DNA of 64,000 nucleotides, taken from Prolixibacteraceae bacterium. GTDB taxonomy: Bacteria; Bacteroidota; Bacteroidia; Bacteroidales; Prolixibacteraceae. Made by a program: the position numbers and the translations under genes. Each line of letters begins with the position of its first letter. Positions within the stretch are counted from its first letter, which is position 1. Below the pieces are notes generated by a model, which made no database searches, was not told the origin of the DNA, and saw only the letters and a program-made list of their open reading frames with translations. The stretch spans positions 1 through 64,000 of the forward strand of contig JABGRN010000007.1 in NCBI GenBank assembly GCA_018648265.1. The letters are read 5' to 3'. This document shows, in pieces, positions 16,458 to 26,177 of this stretch.

Positions 16458-17198
16458 ATGAAGTTTTTTTATCATGTTGGCCGATATTTTATAATGCTTA
16501 AACGGGTATTTGCCCGGCCCGAAAGACATAAAATGTATATCAGGCAACTATTCCACGAGATTGACACACTTGGGGTAAACTCAATAGGAATTGTAATAAT
16601 TATATCCGTTTTTATTGGAGGGATTATGACAATTCAATTTGCATACAGCATGATGAACCCACTTTACCCGTCAACCCTTATTGGGCTAGGAACACGCGAC
16701 ACACTCATCCTCGAATTCTCTTCAACCATGCTTGCCCTGATTATGGCTGGCAAAATTGGGTCGAATATTACTTCTGAAATAGGTACAATGCGGGTTACCG
16801 AACAAATAGATTCTTTGGAAATAATGGGCATTAATTCGGCAAGTTACCTCATTTTGCCAAAAATTATTGCAGTGGTTTTTATTTTTCCTTTTCTATTTAT
16901 TATAAGTGTGTTTTTTGGCTTAATCGGGGGTTTGATAACCGGACCTGCAGCCGGGGTAATTACAATGCCTGAATACATTGAAGGTATAAAATGGCTATTT
17001 GAGCCATACTACGTAACATTTTCTCTAATTAAATCGCTGGTATTTGGATTTTTGGTGGCTTCCGTGCCAGCGTATTTTGGTTATTATGTTCAAGGTGGGG
17101 CGTTAGAAGTTGGGAAGGCCAGTACAAGGGCAGTGGTAAATACCAATATACTTATTTTACTTTTCGATTTAATTTTAACCCGTTTATTGTTAACATGA
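16458..17198 (+). CDS. mlaE: MlaE-type ABC transporter permease
   Basis: A 246-residue inner-membrane permease of the MlaE/YrbE family, which moves phospholipids or other lipids between the inner membrane and the periplasm. Typical segments are IGIVIIISVFIGGIMTIQFA, the EIGTMRVTEQIDSLEIMGIN coupling helix and GYYVQGGALEVGKASTRAVV near the C-terminus. Its stop overlaps the start of the ATPase gene by 4 bases, so the two are translated together. No MlaD-like substrate-binding gene follows. Confidence 0.88.
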   Translation: MKFFYHVGRYFIMLKRVFARPERHKMYIRQLFHEIDTLGVNSIGIVIIISVFIGGIMTIQFAYSMMNPLYPSTLIGLGTRDTLILEFSSTMLALIMAGKIGSNITSEIGTMRVTEQIDSLEIMGINSASYLILPKIIAVVFIFPFLFIISVFFGLIGGLITGPAAGVITMPEYIEGIKWLFEPYYVTFSLIKSLVFGFLVASVPAYFGYYVQGGALEVGKASTRAVVNTNILILLFDLILTRLLLT

Positions 17199-17959
17199 TT
17201 GAAGTTAAAAATCTATATAAATCGTTCGACGGCAATCTGGTTTTAAATAATATCTCAACCCGGTTTGAAAAAGGAAAAACCAACCTGATAATTGGACGAA
17301 GCGGCTCGGGAAAAACAGTTTTGCTGAAATCGATTCTCGGATTGTACGAAATTGACGAAGGGGAGATTTGGTACGACAAGCGGAATTTTATAGAAACCGA
17401 GGAAAAAAAACGTAAAAAACTGAGGCAGGAAATTGGGATGGTATTTCAAGGCGGAGCACTTTTCGACAGTATTACCGTTGAAGCGAACATCCGTTTCCCA
17501 CTCGACATGTTCACCCAAATGACAAGCAAGGAAAAAAAGAACCGGGTTAATTTTTGCCTCGACCATGTAAATATTGAAAAAACCGCCCATAAACTTTTCC
17601 CCAGCGAAATAAGTGGCGGGATGCAAAAACGTGTGGCAATTGCCCGGGCAATTGCATTAAATCCAAAATACCTTTTTTGCGATGAACCCAACTCAGGCCT
17701 GGATCCTGAAACAGCAACAGTTATCGATAAACTTATCCAGGATTTAACAAAAGAGTTTCAGATGACAACGATTATTAATACCCACGATATGAACTCGGTA
17801 ATCGAAATTGGCGAATCGGTTTTATTTATCAGTAAAGGCGAAAAAGAGTGGGTAGGTACAAAACATGAAATCCTGAATAGCGGAAGTAAAAAATTAAACG
17901 ATTTTATTTTTGCAAATAAATTATATGCTCAAATGAAAAAGGGAGAAAACGATCAATGA
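17195..17959 (+). CDS. mlaF: MlaF-type ABC transporter ATP-binding protein
   Basis: A 254-residue ATPase partner of the permease just upstream. Walker A is GRSGSGKT (about residue 33), the signature motif is SGGMQKRVAIARA, Walker B is YLFCDEPNSGLDP and the switch His lies in NTHDMNS. It would drive lipid transport as a homodimer on the cytoplasmic face. The overlap ATGA with mlaE supports coupled expression. In many Bacteroidota an mlaD gene follows; here the operon ends and porX is convergent. Confidence 0.9.
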   Translation: MIEVKNLYKSFDGNLVLNNISTRFEKGKTNLIIGRSGSGKTVLLKSILGLYEIDEGEIWYDKRNFIETEEKKRKKLRQEIGMVFQGGALFDSITVEANIRFPLDMFTQMTSKEKKNRVNFCLDHVNIEKTAHKLFPSEISGGMQKRVAIARAIALNPKYLFCDEPNSGLDPETATVIDKLIQDLTKEFQMTTIINTHDMNSVIEIGESVLFISKGEKEWVGTKHEILNSGSKKLNDFIFANKLYAQMKKGENDQ

Positions 17960-17992
17960 TGTTTTACCTCTATTGTAAATTTTTCCTATCGG

Positions 17993-18010
17993 TTTTGTTG
18001 TGAAACAAAA
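17993..18010. terminator. weak hairpin between mlaF and porX
   Basis: TTTTGTT and AACAAAA form a 7-bp stem with the loop GTGA between two convergent genes. It is AT-rich and without a clear T-run, so termination is only a possibility. Confidence 0.3.
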
Positions 18011-18048
18011 TCAAACCAGTCCACACATATTTTATCGAAACCAAAAGA

Positions 18049-19605
18049 TTAGCCTTTCGGAGCCAATGTAACAACCGGGATTATCATCTCTTCCATTGAA
18101 ATACCACCATGCTGGAAAGTGTCTTTGTAATAATTAGCATAATAATTAAAATTATTTGGATATGCTAAAAAGTCGGTTGTATGGGCAAAAATATAGCTGG
18201 TACTCATGTTCCTCGATGGCAAATGTACTTGTTTTGGGTCGCGCACTTCGAACAATTGTTTTGATTTGTAATTCAAATTTTTGCCGAGTTTGTACCTTAA
18301 ATTTGTGTTTGTGTCGCGATCGCCAATTACTTTTACAGCATTATTTACACGAATTGCCCCGTGGTCGGTTGTTACTATAATTCGAATGTCGTTTTCTGCC
18401 AAACCTTTTAAAAGTTCAAGCAACGACGAATTATTGAACCAACTTAATGTTAGCGAACGATAAGCTTTTTCGTTACTGGCCAGTTCTTTAATCATATCCA
18501 TTTCGGTACGTGCATGAGAAATCATGTCCACAAAATTAAATACCATAACTGAAAGATCGTTTTCGAGGATGTTATTAAGGTTGTCTGTTATCCTGCGATC
18601 CATTCGAATTCCTGATACCTTGTCGAAATAAAGTTTTTCTTTCCTGCCGTGGCGAACAAGTTGTTTTCTCAAAAGTTGTTCTTCGTACTTATTTTTATGC
18701 CCTTCGTTATCGTCGTCATCCCAAAACTCAGGGTAAAGTCTCTCAATTTCTGAAGGCATTAAACCTGCAAACATTGCATTTCGGGCATACATTGTAGCTG
18801 TGGGCAAAATACCAAAATACAAATCTTCCGATACAGTGCGGAAATATTCGTCGAAAACAGAATTAATGGTTCGCCACTGATCGAACCTTAAATTGTCGAT
18901 TACAAGAACAAATACTTTTTTGCCGTCGTCGAGAAGGGGAAAAACTTTGTGTTTAAAAATATCTGGCGACAAAAGCGGCCTTTCTCCAATTTCCTGCTTG
19001 AACCAGTCGATGTAATTATCTTTTATGAACCGGAAAAACGCTTTGTTGGCATCCTCCTTTTGCATAGTCAGAATTTGATCCATCGCCGAATCTCCCGAAC
19101 TACTTAACTCAATTTCCCAATAAACCAGTTTTTTATAAATATCAATCCACTCTTCGTAAGTAAGCCGGTCGTTTATACGCATCCCTATTTGCGCAAATTG
19201 CATTTGATAAGCCGAAGTTGTTTGTTGGGTCACCAAGCGTTTCTGGTCTATATTTTTTTTTAACGAAAGAAGAATTTGTTTTGGGTTTACGGGTTTTATA
19301 AGATAGTCGGCAATTTTTGAACCAACCGCTTCGTCCATAATATTTTCTTCTTCGCTTTTGGTAATCATTATTACGGGTACATTTGGCGAAACCGATTTTA
19401 TCTGTGTCAAAGTTTCCAGCCCGGTCATTCCCGGCATATTTTCATCCAAAAAAATAATGTCATAAAAATTCTCCTTTACCCTTTCTACTGCATCCAGGCC
19501 ATTGTTAGCTGTTTCTACTTCGTAGCCCTTTTCTTGTAAAAATATTATATGCGCACGTAAAAGATCAATTTCGTCGTCAGTCCAAAGTATTCGTGGTTTC
19601 CTCAT
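18049..19605 (-). CDS. porX: PorX: response regulator fused to PglZ phosphatase-like domain (T9SS regulator)
   Basis: A 518-residue protein with a CheY-like receiver (residues 1-120; DD at 10-11, phospho-acceptor Asp54 in IIFLDENMPG, the Thr of VIMITKSEE and the Lys of LIKPVNP) and a C-terminal PglZ alkaline-phosphatase-fold domain (FVLVIDNLRFDQWR, PTATMYARNAMF with the likely catalytic Thr near residue 268, VTTDHGAIR). This is the PorX architecture, a regulator of type IX secretion. I use the ATG at 19605, which gives MRKPRILWTDDE, not the longer frame from 19677. It lies 87 bases after sprE in the same direction. Confidence 0.92.
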   Translation of the reverse strand: MRKPRILWTDDEIDLLRAHIIFLQEKGYEVETANNGLDAVERVKENFYDIIFLDENMPGMTGLETLTQIKSVSPNVPVIMITKSEEENIMDEAVGSKIADYLIKPVNPKQILLSLKKNIDQKRLVTQQTTSAYQMQFAQIGMRINDRLTYEEWIDIYKKLVYWEIELSSSGDSAMDQILTMQKEDANKAFFRFIKDNYIDWFKQEIGERPLLSPDIFKHKVFPLLDDGKKVFVLVIDNLRFDQWRTINSVFDEYFRTVSEDLYFGILPTATMYARNAMFAGLMPSEIERLYPEFWDDDDNEGHKNKYEEQLLRKQLVRHGRKEKLYFDKVSGIRMDRRITDNLNNILENDLSVMVFNFVDMISHARTEMDMIKELASNEKAYRSLTLSWFNNSSLLELLKGLAENDIRIIVTTDHGAIRVNNAVKVIGDRDTNTNLRYKLGKNLNYKSKQLFEVRDPKQVHLPSRNMSTSYIFAHTTDFLAYPNNFNYYANYYKDTFQHGGISMEEMIIPVVTLAPKG

Positions 19606-19692
19606 AATTAATTCTGAATTTTTAATCGATTTAATGATAAAAACATAAAAAGTAAGGCAATAGTATTTGCTTAACAATCTTTAACTACCAAT

Positions 19693-22600
19693 TTATTGCC
19701 CCAGGTAAACCTTTTTGTAAAAATCCATATAATCTAAAATGTTTTTTTCTGAAAGGAAGATCTCAAAATTGGAATCGGTAATCAGGAAATTTCGATAAAC
19801 AGCATCTCCAAGCGGAGAGTACAAATTACGGTTTTGAACCACTTTGCTAAAATATTCCATAGCTCCTGCTTTATCCGATAAGCCTGAAATTAATACCATT
19901 TGCCTGATTTCATCCAGTGGTTTTTCTTCAACCTTAAATTGAAAACTACCATAATTCGCCAGGTTAAATTGTTCAATCCCGCTTATAAAATCTGGTTTAT
20001 TAATCCCTTCGATCGGGATTACAAAAACAAAAAAGTGGCCTTTCTCAACATTTTCGTCATACGGACTTGAAAATTCCTCTGCTACCTCCAGAGCTTCCTC
20101 AACAATTGGTGGCACTACAATATCCTCCACCTGAACTTGCGTCGTATCAGATTCAGTTGTTGTAGCCGGGGCAGGAGACGTAGGATTAACTGTTTGATTT
20201 TGTTTTCGTTGAATATAGTTGCCCCTGAAAAAGTCCATGTAATCGTCAACCTTGTTTTCTTCAATCAGCTTTTGCAGATTTTCGTCGGTAACCAAAAAAT
20301 TTCGGTAAGTTGCCTGTCCGAGAGGTTCGAACAAACTACGGTTTATGACTACCTGCCGGAAATACGACATTGATTCATTTAATGATGGTATCCCTTTAAT
20401 AACTAACAATTGATATTCATCGATGAGTTTTAATTGTAAGGCAAGGTTCCAAATCCTAAACCCGGAGCGGTTAAATTGTGCAAAACCGTTTAATATCTGC
20501 CGCATCGACAATTTTGTATCTTTAACCGCTAAAACATAATTCTGGCTTGTATCGACATTTGCAGAAAATAATGCACTTGCACCGGTATTAACCACCACAA
20601 ATTGACCTCTCTCCCGTAAGGCATCATCTTCTTGTTTTGCTTTTGCCATTAGTTCTTCCGGCGAAACATCAAGTTCATCATCACTAAAATCGGGCCCAAT
20701 AAACCTGCTATAATTTTTTACAAAAAACTTAAGATAATCAGCCATCGATTTTTCAGTAATAATTTGGCGGTAATTTGTTGAAGACACCACAAAATTTGCG
20801 TAAACAACATCGGCCAAAGTTTTAAAAACAGGTGCTTTACGGATAATTGCCCTGTGATATATTAATGCACTTTCCTTATTTTCTATTGCCCTGACAAGTA
20901 TCAAGGCCGTATTGTCGTCCAGATTTTCGGTTTCAATATCAAAATCAATTTTTGTATAATGATCGATGTTATAATTAGCAATATCGAATTTAAGCCTGTT
21001 TAAATCAATGTTGGCCTTGCGGGGATATGCAATAATAAAATAGTGCAGCAAATCGTCCTCATACGAAAATTTACCTCCAAATTCATCGTTTTCATTGTTA
21101 TTGCCAGGCTTCAATTCTTCGTTTTGGATTTCTTCACTTATATAACCCATTTCAACAAGTTTCTGATAGTCGGCAAGAGTACTGTCCTGGATCAAAACAA
21201 GAATTTCATTGGCGAGTGGTGTGGGATCGGCTGCCGGATAACTTTGTATATATGTTTTTAAAAGCGACTCAAAGCCATGGACATCGCTTTGAGTTCCCCG
21301 AGCCACCGTTCCCATAAAATCAATTTTAGAGAGGAGAAGACTATCGGTGCCTATGCTTTTCATTATGTCGGTCAACGATATTACCTGCTGATAATCCCCG
21401 GCTTTGTATTGTCTGAATGTTTCCTGATAGTACCTGTTTAAACTATCGAGTTGGGCTTCCATTTCAATAAAAAAATTGGGGTTAACAAGGAACTGCGCAT
21501 ATTTACTTTCGGGAAAATTAGAAATTATCAGGTTACGATAGTAATCCGATTTTTGTTTATCGCCCATTAATTCATATAAATCGTACAGATCGAAATAAGC
21601 CGAAAGCAGGTATAAATTTTCGGGGTATCTTTGGTTCATATCTTCGAACGATTCTGCCGAACGTGGATAATTATTAAATTCTGACTTGAAAATTTTACCT
21701 GCGTCGTACAACGCGTCCCTGATTCGCTCGTGCGAAAGTACCATCAATGAATCTGTTAAAGGGAGATCCTGTGTATAAAACTCTTTTTTTAGAGGATCTG
21801 CTTCGCGGATTACCATCTGGCTTGAATCAACCAATTCAGCAAATTCGTCCATTTCATCCATCGAAACGGTATTTTTATTCGAACGCCTCCAATCGTCTTC
21901 CAATTTTCGCCGGCCCCAAAGTTGTTGATATGTTACCCGACCATAAGATACAGTTTGTGGATTATAAAAATACCAGCCGGCCCCTTCTTGTTGAGACCCC
22001 ATTCCCATCCTGTATCGGTTCGACCTGTTATACCCCTGATTACTAAGTCCCTGGGTCGCCAAATTTTCCAGGTTACGTTGCAATTCCTGCTCTTCTTTCA
22101 TTAAGCGGGCAATCAGTACTTCCCTTTCTGCATCGGGCATCAATGCAACTTTTTGTAAACTGTCTTCTCTTTCAACAGCAAGTAAATTATCTATTAAATT
22201 GGTTAAACTGCTGTATTTTCCCGAAAGTATTTCATAACCAGGATATGTTTCATCCACAATTATCATTGCACTATCGTAATATGCTTGTGCACCACGATAA
22301 TTCAAATCTTCAAAATAAATATCTCCCAAAGTAACCGACGAAAGGGCGCGTTGATTTTGATTTTGAAAACTTGTTGCAACCGATTTAACATAATTTTCGA
22401 TTGCAACTTCCCTGTTACCTTCTTTAAAAAATAAGTTCCCCATCGCATAATAAATCTGATCCTGAAAATCAATATTTTTATTATCACGCAACATTTTACG
22501 TAACTCCTTTTTTAATTTTTCTGAATCCCCGTCTCCCGAAAAAACGCCTGCCGCATTTATTTTTGCATTAAACGCCATTTTATATTCCGGGTTCATTTTT

Positions 22601-23451
22601 GAAACCGCATTAAAAGCTTCTGATGCTTTAGCCGAATTACCACTTGCCTGATACAACTGTGCAGCAATATATTGCAGCCTCGCCTTTTTACTCCTCCAAA
22701 ATGTTTTTTTTATGGCAATGTCTAAAAATTTTATGGCTTCCTCGTATTCAACCTGTTTCATGTAATAATCGGCGGTAGCCACAGCTAAATCTTTTTCGAG
22801 GTTTTTTGGAAACTCGTCATCCGCCTGAACTGTTTGGATTATTTCTGAAGCTTCAATATATCTTTCCAATTCTGAATAACATCGTAATAACCAAACATTA
22901 GCTTCATGCTTCGAATCTTCTTCTGAAAATTTTCTGACTACGTACGAAAAATTATCGATAGCCGCCATAAAATTATGCTGATAAAAATAGGCTTTGCCCA
23001 TTAAAAGGTAGCTGTCGTCTATCCAATCGTTAAATTCCTCCTTACTGGCAAATTCCTGATATTTCAGGGTCCGCCTCCGCTGACGTTTTGGTTTTTTTGT
23101 AATTGAGTGAACTTCGATTAATTTCGAAGCTTTTATAATGGCATTTTCCATGTCGGATTTTACCATTTTTGCAGCCGACGGATTACTCTCTTTATAAATG
23201 GGAAGTATTCTGGTAAAGTCGTTTTCAAGACCTTCCTCAATTCGCAAAACACCCGATTTTAAACTTTCGTTGGCATTAAAATATACGTTATACTGCGAGG
23301 TAACATTATGAAAAGTCCGCGATGCCCGTGTGTTCTTTTCGGTTGAACAACGCGTGAACAGCGAAACCAGAAAAAATACTCCAACGATATGTAAAATCAG
23401 CTTCTTCAAACAAATCTTTTTAACAACTTTAGGAATAAACTCAATTTTCAA
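19693..23451 (-). CDS. sprE: SprE/PorW-like TPR lipoprotein of type IX secretion
   Basis: A 1252-residue envelope protein. It has a long N-terminal signal with Cys35 after LFTR (an imperfect lipobox) and the family's conserved start NVTSQYNVYFNANESLKSG. A TPR array covers roughly residues 130-420 (paired helices such as LLMGKAYFYQHNFMAAIDNF), followed by a central helical region. The C-terminal half has several copies of a unit seen as YFRQVVINRSLFEPLGQATY and YFSKVVQNRNLYSPLGDAVY, each followed by YRNFL(I/V)TD. SprE/PorW is needed for T9SS secretion and gliding. Transcription runs into porX, tying component and regulator together. Confidence 0.88.
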   Translation of the reverse strand: MKIEFIPKVVKKICLKKLILHIVGVFFLVSLFTRCSTEKNTRASRTFHNVTSQYNVYFNANESLKSGVLRIEEGLENDFTRILPIYKESNPSAAKMVKSDMENAIIKASKLIEVHSITKKPKRQRRRTLKYQEFASKEEFNDWIDDSYLLMGKAYFYQHNFMAAIDNFSYVVRKFSEEDSKHEANVWLLRCYSELERYIEASEIIQTVQADDEFPKNLEKDLAVATADYYMKQVEYEEAIKFLDIAIKKTFWRSKKARLQYIAAQLYQASGNSAKASEAFNAVSKMNPEYKMAFNAKINAAGVFSGDGDSEKLKKELRKMLRDNKNIDFQDQIYYAMGNLFFKEGNREVAIENYVKSVATSFQNQNQRALSSVTLGDIYFEDLNYRGAQAYYDSAMIIVDETYPGYEILSGKYSSLTNLIDNLLAVEREDSLQKVALMPDAEREVLIARLMKEEQELQRNLENLATQGLSNQGYNRSNRYRMGMGSQQEGAGWYFYNPQTVSYGRVTYQQLWGRRKLEDDWRRSNKNTVSMDEMDEFAELVDSSQMVIREADPLKKEFYTQDLPLTDSLMVLSHERIRDALYDAGKIFKSEFNNYPRSAESFEDMNQRYPENLYLLSAYFDLYDLYELMGDKQKSDYYRNLIISNFPESKYAQFLVNPNFFIEMEAQLDSLNRYYQETFRQYKAGDYQQVISLTDIMKSIGTDSLLLSKIDFMGTVARGTQSDVHGFESLLKTYIQSYPAADPTPLANEILVLIQDSTLADYQKLVEMGYISEEIQNEELKPGNNNENDEFGGKFSYEDDLLHYFIIAYPRKANIDLNRLKFDIANYNIDHYTKIDFDIETENLDDNTALILVRAIENKESALIYHRAIIRKAPVFKTLADVVYANFVVSSTNYRQIITEKSMADYLKFFVKNYSRFIGPDFSDDELDVSPEELMAKAKQEDDALRERGQFVVVNTGASALFSANVDTSQNYVLAVKDTKLSMRQILNGFAQFNRSGFRIWNLALQLKLIDEYQLLVIKGIPSLNESMSYFRQVVINRSLFEPLGQATYRNFLVTDENLQKLIEENKVDDYMDFFRGNYIQRKQNQTVNPTSPAPATTTESDTTQVQVEDIVVPPIVEEALEVAEEFSSPYDENVEKGHFFVFVIPIEGINKPDFISGIEQFNLANYGSFQFKVEEKPLDEIRQMVLISGLSDKAGAMEYFSKVVQNRNLYSPLGDAVYRNFLITDSNFEIFLSEKNILDYMDFYKKVYLGQ

Positions 23452-23499
23452 TAGAATATTGTTTGTTTTCCTTTGAATTTATTGGATTTTCAAAAGGTA

Positions 23500-23507
23500 C
23501 AAAAGTA
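23500..23507 (-). promoter_or_regulatory. -7 promoter element of sprE-porX
   Basis: On the minus strand this reads TActTTTG, an exact match, about 48 bases before the sprE ATG. It is the only clear promoter signal for the sprE-porX pair. Confidence 0.5.
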
Positions 23508-23564
23508 TAAATTTTTGAACTGCTTTCCCGAATAACAGCAATAGATTCGTTTAGCAAGCCTTTT

Positions 23565-24680
23565 TTATTTTCGGCTGATTTTTACTTTTTTGGTTGGGGC
23601 CTTTGCTATGTTCCTGACATGCACCTGTTGGGCAACCTTTTTTGCAATTTCGGCAAAAGCAATCCCGGTAACAGAATCGCCATCTGCCGCCACTGGAGAA
23701 CCGTTGTCGCCACCTTCGCGGATACTTTGCACAATGGGAATTTGACCCAAAAATTTCAAGCCAAGTTTATCGGCTAACATTTTTCCACCATCTTTCCCAA
23801 AAATATAATACTTATTTTCAGGAAGTTCGGCCGGTGTAAACCATGCCATATTTTCGACCAAACCAAGCACCGGAACATCGATTGATTTACTTTGGAACAT
23901 ACTTGTACCACGAACTACATCGGCCAGGGCAACGTCCTGCGGAGTAGTTACAATTACTGCCCCTGTTACAGGAACCGATTGAACAAGTGTTAAATGAATA
24001 TCGCTGGTGCCTGGTGGCAGATCGATTAAAAGATAATCGAGTTCGCCCCAGTCTGCATCTGAAATAAGTTGTTTTAAGGCGTTTGAAGCCATTGGTCCGC
24101 GCCAGATTATTGCACTATCTGAATCAACAAAAAAACCTATCGAAAGAAATTTTACACCATATTTTTCTACCGGGAGCAATACATCGCGACCGTCTTTTTT
24201 CTCACCAACTGGACGATCGCCTTCGGCTCCAAACATTTTTGGGATGGATGGGCCAAAAATATCGGCATCAATTAAACCTACTTTTGCCCCCGAGTTAGCT
24301 AAAGCAACAGCCAGGTTTACAGCTACTGTTGATTTTCCAACACCGCCTTTGCCAGAAGCAATCGCAATTATATTTTTTACTTCAGGTAAAACAGGCCTTT
24401 CCATGTTATGGAGGAATTTCACCGAAATATTATCTTCAATTTGGACTTGGTCGCCAAATTGACTTTTTATTGCATTTTCGCATTCTAAAACCAGTGGCTC
24501 AATATTAGGATCGTCGCTTCGTTGAAAAACCAGCGAAAAACTAATTCGTTGCCCGGCAATTCTTATTTCCTGGGCCATATCGAGCGAAACAATATCCTCT
24601 TTACTTCCAGGAAAAATTACACCTCGCAGTGCATCGGTTACATTTTTAGGGACTATTAAACCTTTTGGTATATCAGCCAT
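23565..24680 (-). CDS. mrp: Mrp/NBP35-family ATP-binding protein (Fe-S carrier type)
   Basis: A 371-residue P-loop protein: an N-terminal MIP18/DUF59-like domain (residues about 10-90), then a MinD-like ATPase with the deviant Walker A SGKGGVGKST, GLIDADIFGPSIPKMFG, and the conserved IWRGPMASNALKQ and LLIDLPPGTSDIHL. The family carries or inserts Fe-S clusters. This copy has a single cysteine in the whole chain and no CxxC, so it cannot bind a cluster in the way described for cysteine-pair members. It is expressed from its own promoter and is not obviously in an operon with sprE. Confidence 0.9.
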   Translation of the reverse strand: MADIPKGLIVPKNVTDALRGVIFPGSKEDIVSLDMAQEIRIAGQRISFSLVFQRSDDPNIEPLVLECENAIKSQFGDQVQIEDNISVKFLHNMERPVLPEVKNIIAIASGKGGVGKSTVAVNLAVALANSGAKVGLIDADIFGPSIPKMFGAEGDRPVGEKKDGRDVLLPVEKYGVKFLSIGFFVDSDSAIIWRGPMASNALKQLISDADWGELDYLLIDLPPGTSDIHLTLVQSVPVTGAVIVTTPQDVALADVVRGTSMFQSKSIDVPVLGLVENMAWFTPAELPENKYYIFGKDGGKMLADKLGLKFLGQIPIVQSIREGGDNGSPVAADGDSVTGIAFAEIAKKVAQQVHVRNIAKAPTKKVKISRK

Positions 24681-24729
24681 GGTATTTTTATTTTACTAAT
24701 TTATTATTCCGTATTTTCTTTTCAGTTTG

Positions 24730-24737
24730 CAAAACTA
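24730..24737 (-). promoter_or_regulatory. -7 promoter element of mrp
   Basis: On the minus strand this reads TAgtTTTG, an exact match, about 49 bases before the mrp start codon. Confidence 0.45.
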
Positions 24738-24960
24738 ATAAATCTCTTGTAAAGAACACTTTTTGGTATGAATTGTTCGGCTTGATTTAAATTAAACATT
24801 TGTTTGTTTTCCGGTTAAAAGTATTAGCAAAACTGTCTTCATTAAAAAATACAATATATTGATTAGGAATGGGATTAATGTGTTATTGTTATTCTAAAAC
24901 AACTTGCTATTCTAAAAGACAACCCATTGACATTAAGCAAAAAACAATCAATGTGCATTT

Positions 24961-25299
24961 TTAATTTGAATTCAAATCCAACTCTTTCGACGGATCCCAG
25001 AATTTAGCTTCAAAATTTACAATTTGGTCACCTTTCAATTTAATTCCTTCGTTTTCCAATAGCTCTTTCATTGCTTCCGGGGAGTCGAAATGATGTTTAC
25101 CCGTAAGTAACCCGTTTCGGTTAACAACACGGTGAGCCGGAACAAATTCTGAGTGGCTGTGCGAGGCATTCATTGCCCAACCTACCATCCGGGCCGAGCC
25201 GCTAGTTCCAAGATATTTTGCAATTGCACCGTAAGATGTAATTCTTCCTGTTGGAATCAACTTGACTACTTCGTAAACCTTTGAAAAAAAGTCACTCAT
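24961..25299 (-). CDS. alkyltransferase-like (ATL) DNA-binding protein
   Basis: A 112-residue protein with the fold of the C-terminal half of O6-alkylguanine-DNA alkyltransferase: IPTGRITSYGAIAKYLG, the helix-turn-helix ARMVGWAMNAS, then VPAHRVVNRNG. The active site of the true enzyme is PCHRV; here Ala replaces Cys and there is no cysteine in the chain. It should therefore bind alkylated guanine and flag it for nucleotide-excision repair instead of repairing it directly, as known for ATL proteins. It stands apart from trmB by about 130 bases. Confidence 0.88.
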   Translation of the reverse strand: MSDFFSKVYEVVKLIPTGRITSYGAIAKYLGTSGSARMVGWAMNASHSHSEFVPAHRVVNRNGLLTGKHHFDSPEAMKELLENEGIKLKGDQIVNFEAKFWDPSKELDLNSN

Positions 25300-25432
25300 A
25301 TTAGTTATAATTTGTCATTTCGAATCACAAAAGACGATTTGGGAAAATTCTTATTGAAACAGATTTCTCATCCTTCTCCGTCGGAATGCCATTTTTTTTA
25401 CTAAATACTAACCGCTATGTACTCACTACTAT

Positions 25433-26176
25433 TCAATGAATATCCTTTGCGCTTCTTCCAAAACTTCTATATTCGTCTTTTTCAATATCAATTTCCGGTT
25501 CAATCAAATCGTCTTTGTTCAACTCGAAAGCCAGGTATTTAATTGCAATACCACGACTTAACCACTGTTTTTCGTAAAAGGTTTTAATCCGTAAAGTATC
25601 GTTTAACAATTCAGATTGATACAGGTTGTCAGTTTCAAACAGAACTTTTAATCCATTTAATTTTACTAAAGCGGCAGTGTATGAATATTGAAAATTACTA
25701 TCGGTTTTTAAATGAATAACCCCATCATTTTTTAGAAACTGTTTGTATTTATTAAGAAAAATGGTTGAAGTTAAACGCTTACGTGTTTTTTTCATTTGAG
25801 GATCGGGAAACGTTAACCAAATTTCTAAGATCTCACCAGCACCAAAGAATTGGGTAACGATTTCAATATTCGTACGAAGAAAAGCTACATTTTTTAGGTT
25901 TTTGTTAAGGGCTTGTTTTGCTCCATTGAATAATCGTGATCCTTTTATATCGACACCAATGTAATTAAAATTTGGATTTTTTTCGGCCAATTTAACAGTA
26001 TATTCTCCTTTGCCACAACCAAGCTCAACAATTACCGGATTTGTGTTTTTAAAGAATTTTTCTGCCCAATACCCTTTTAAATAAAAATCGTTTTGTTTCA
26101 CCAAATGATATGGGGCTTGAACCACATGTTCAAAAGCCGCCATTTCTTCAAATTTGGCCAGTTTGTTTTTTCCCAC
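25433..26176 (-). CDS. trmB: tRNA (guanine-N7)-methyltransferase
   Basis: A 247-residue SAM-dependent enzyme that methylates G46 in the tRNA variable loop. It shows the SAM site IVELGCGKGEYTVKLAEKNP, the YIGVDIKGSR strand, and the TrmB signature WLTFPDPQMKKTRKRL. It starts one base after the gldH stop and is the third gene of the ricT-gldH-trmB run. The C-terminal part after about residue 215 is acidic and variable. Confidence 0.92.
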   Translation of the reverse strand: MGKNKLAKFEEMAAFEHVVQAPYHLVKQNDFYLKGYWAEKFFKNTNPVIVELGCGKGEYTVKLAEKNPNFNYIGVDIKGSRLFNGAKQALNKNLKNVAFLRTNIEIVTQFFGAGEILEIWLTFPDPQMKKTRKRLTSTIFLNKYKQFLKNDGVIHLKTDSNFQYSYTAALVKLNGLKVLFETDNLYQSELLNDTLRIKTFYEKQWLSRGIAIKYLAFELNKDDLIEPEIDIEKDEYRSFGRSAKDIH

Positions 26177-26177
26177 G

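Noticed and set aside
24901-24960. CATTGA/TCAATG repeat after the ATL gene as terminator
   Set aside because: Only 6 bp with a long loop and no T-run; too weak to list.
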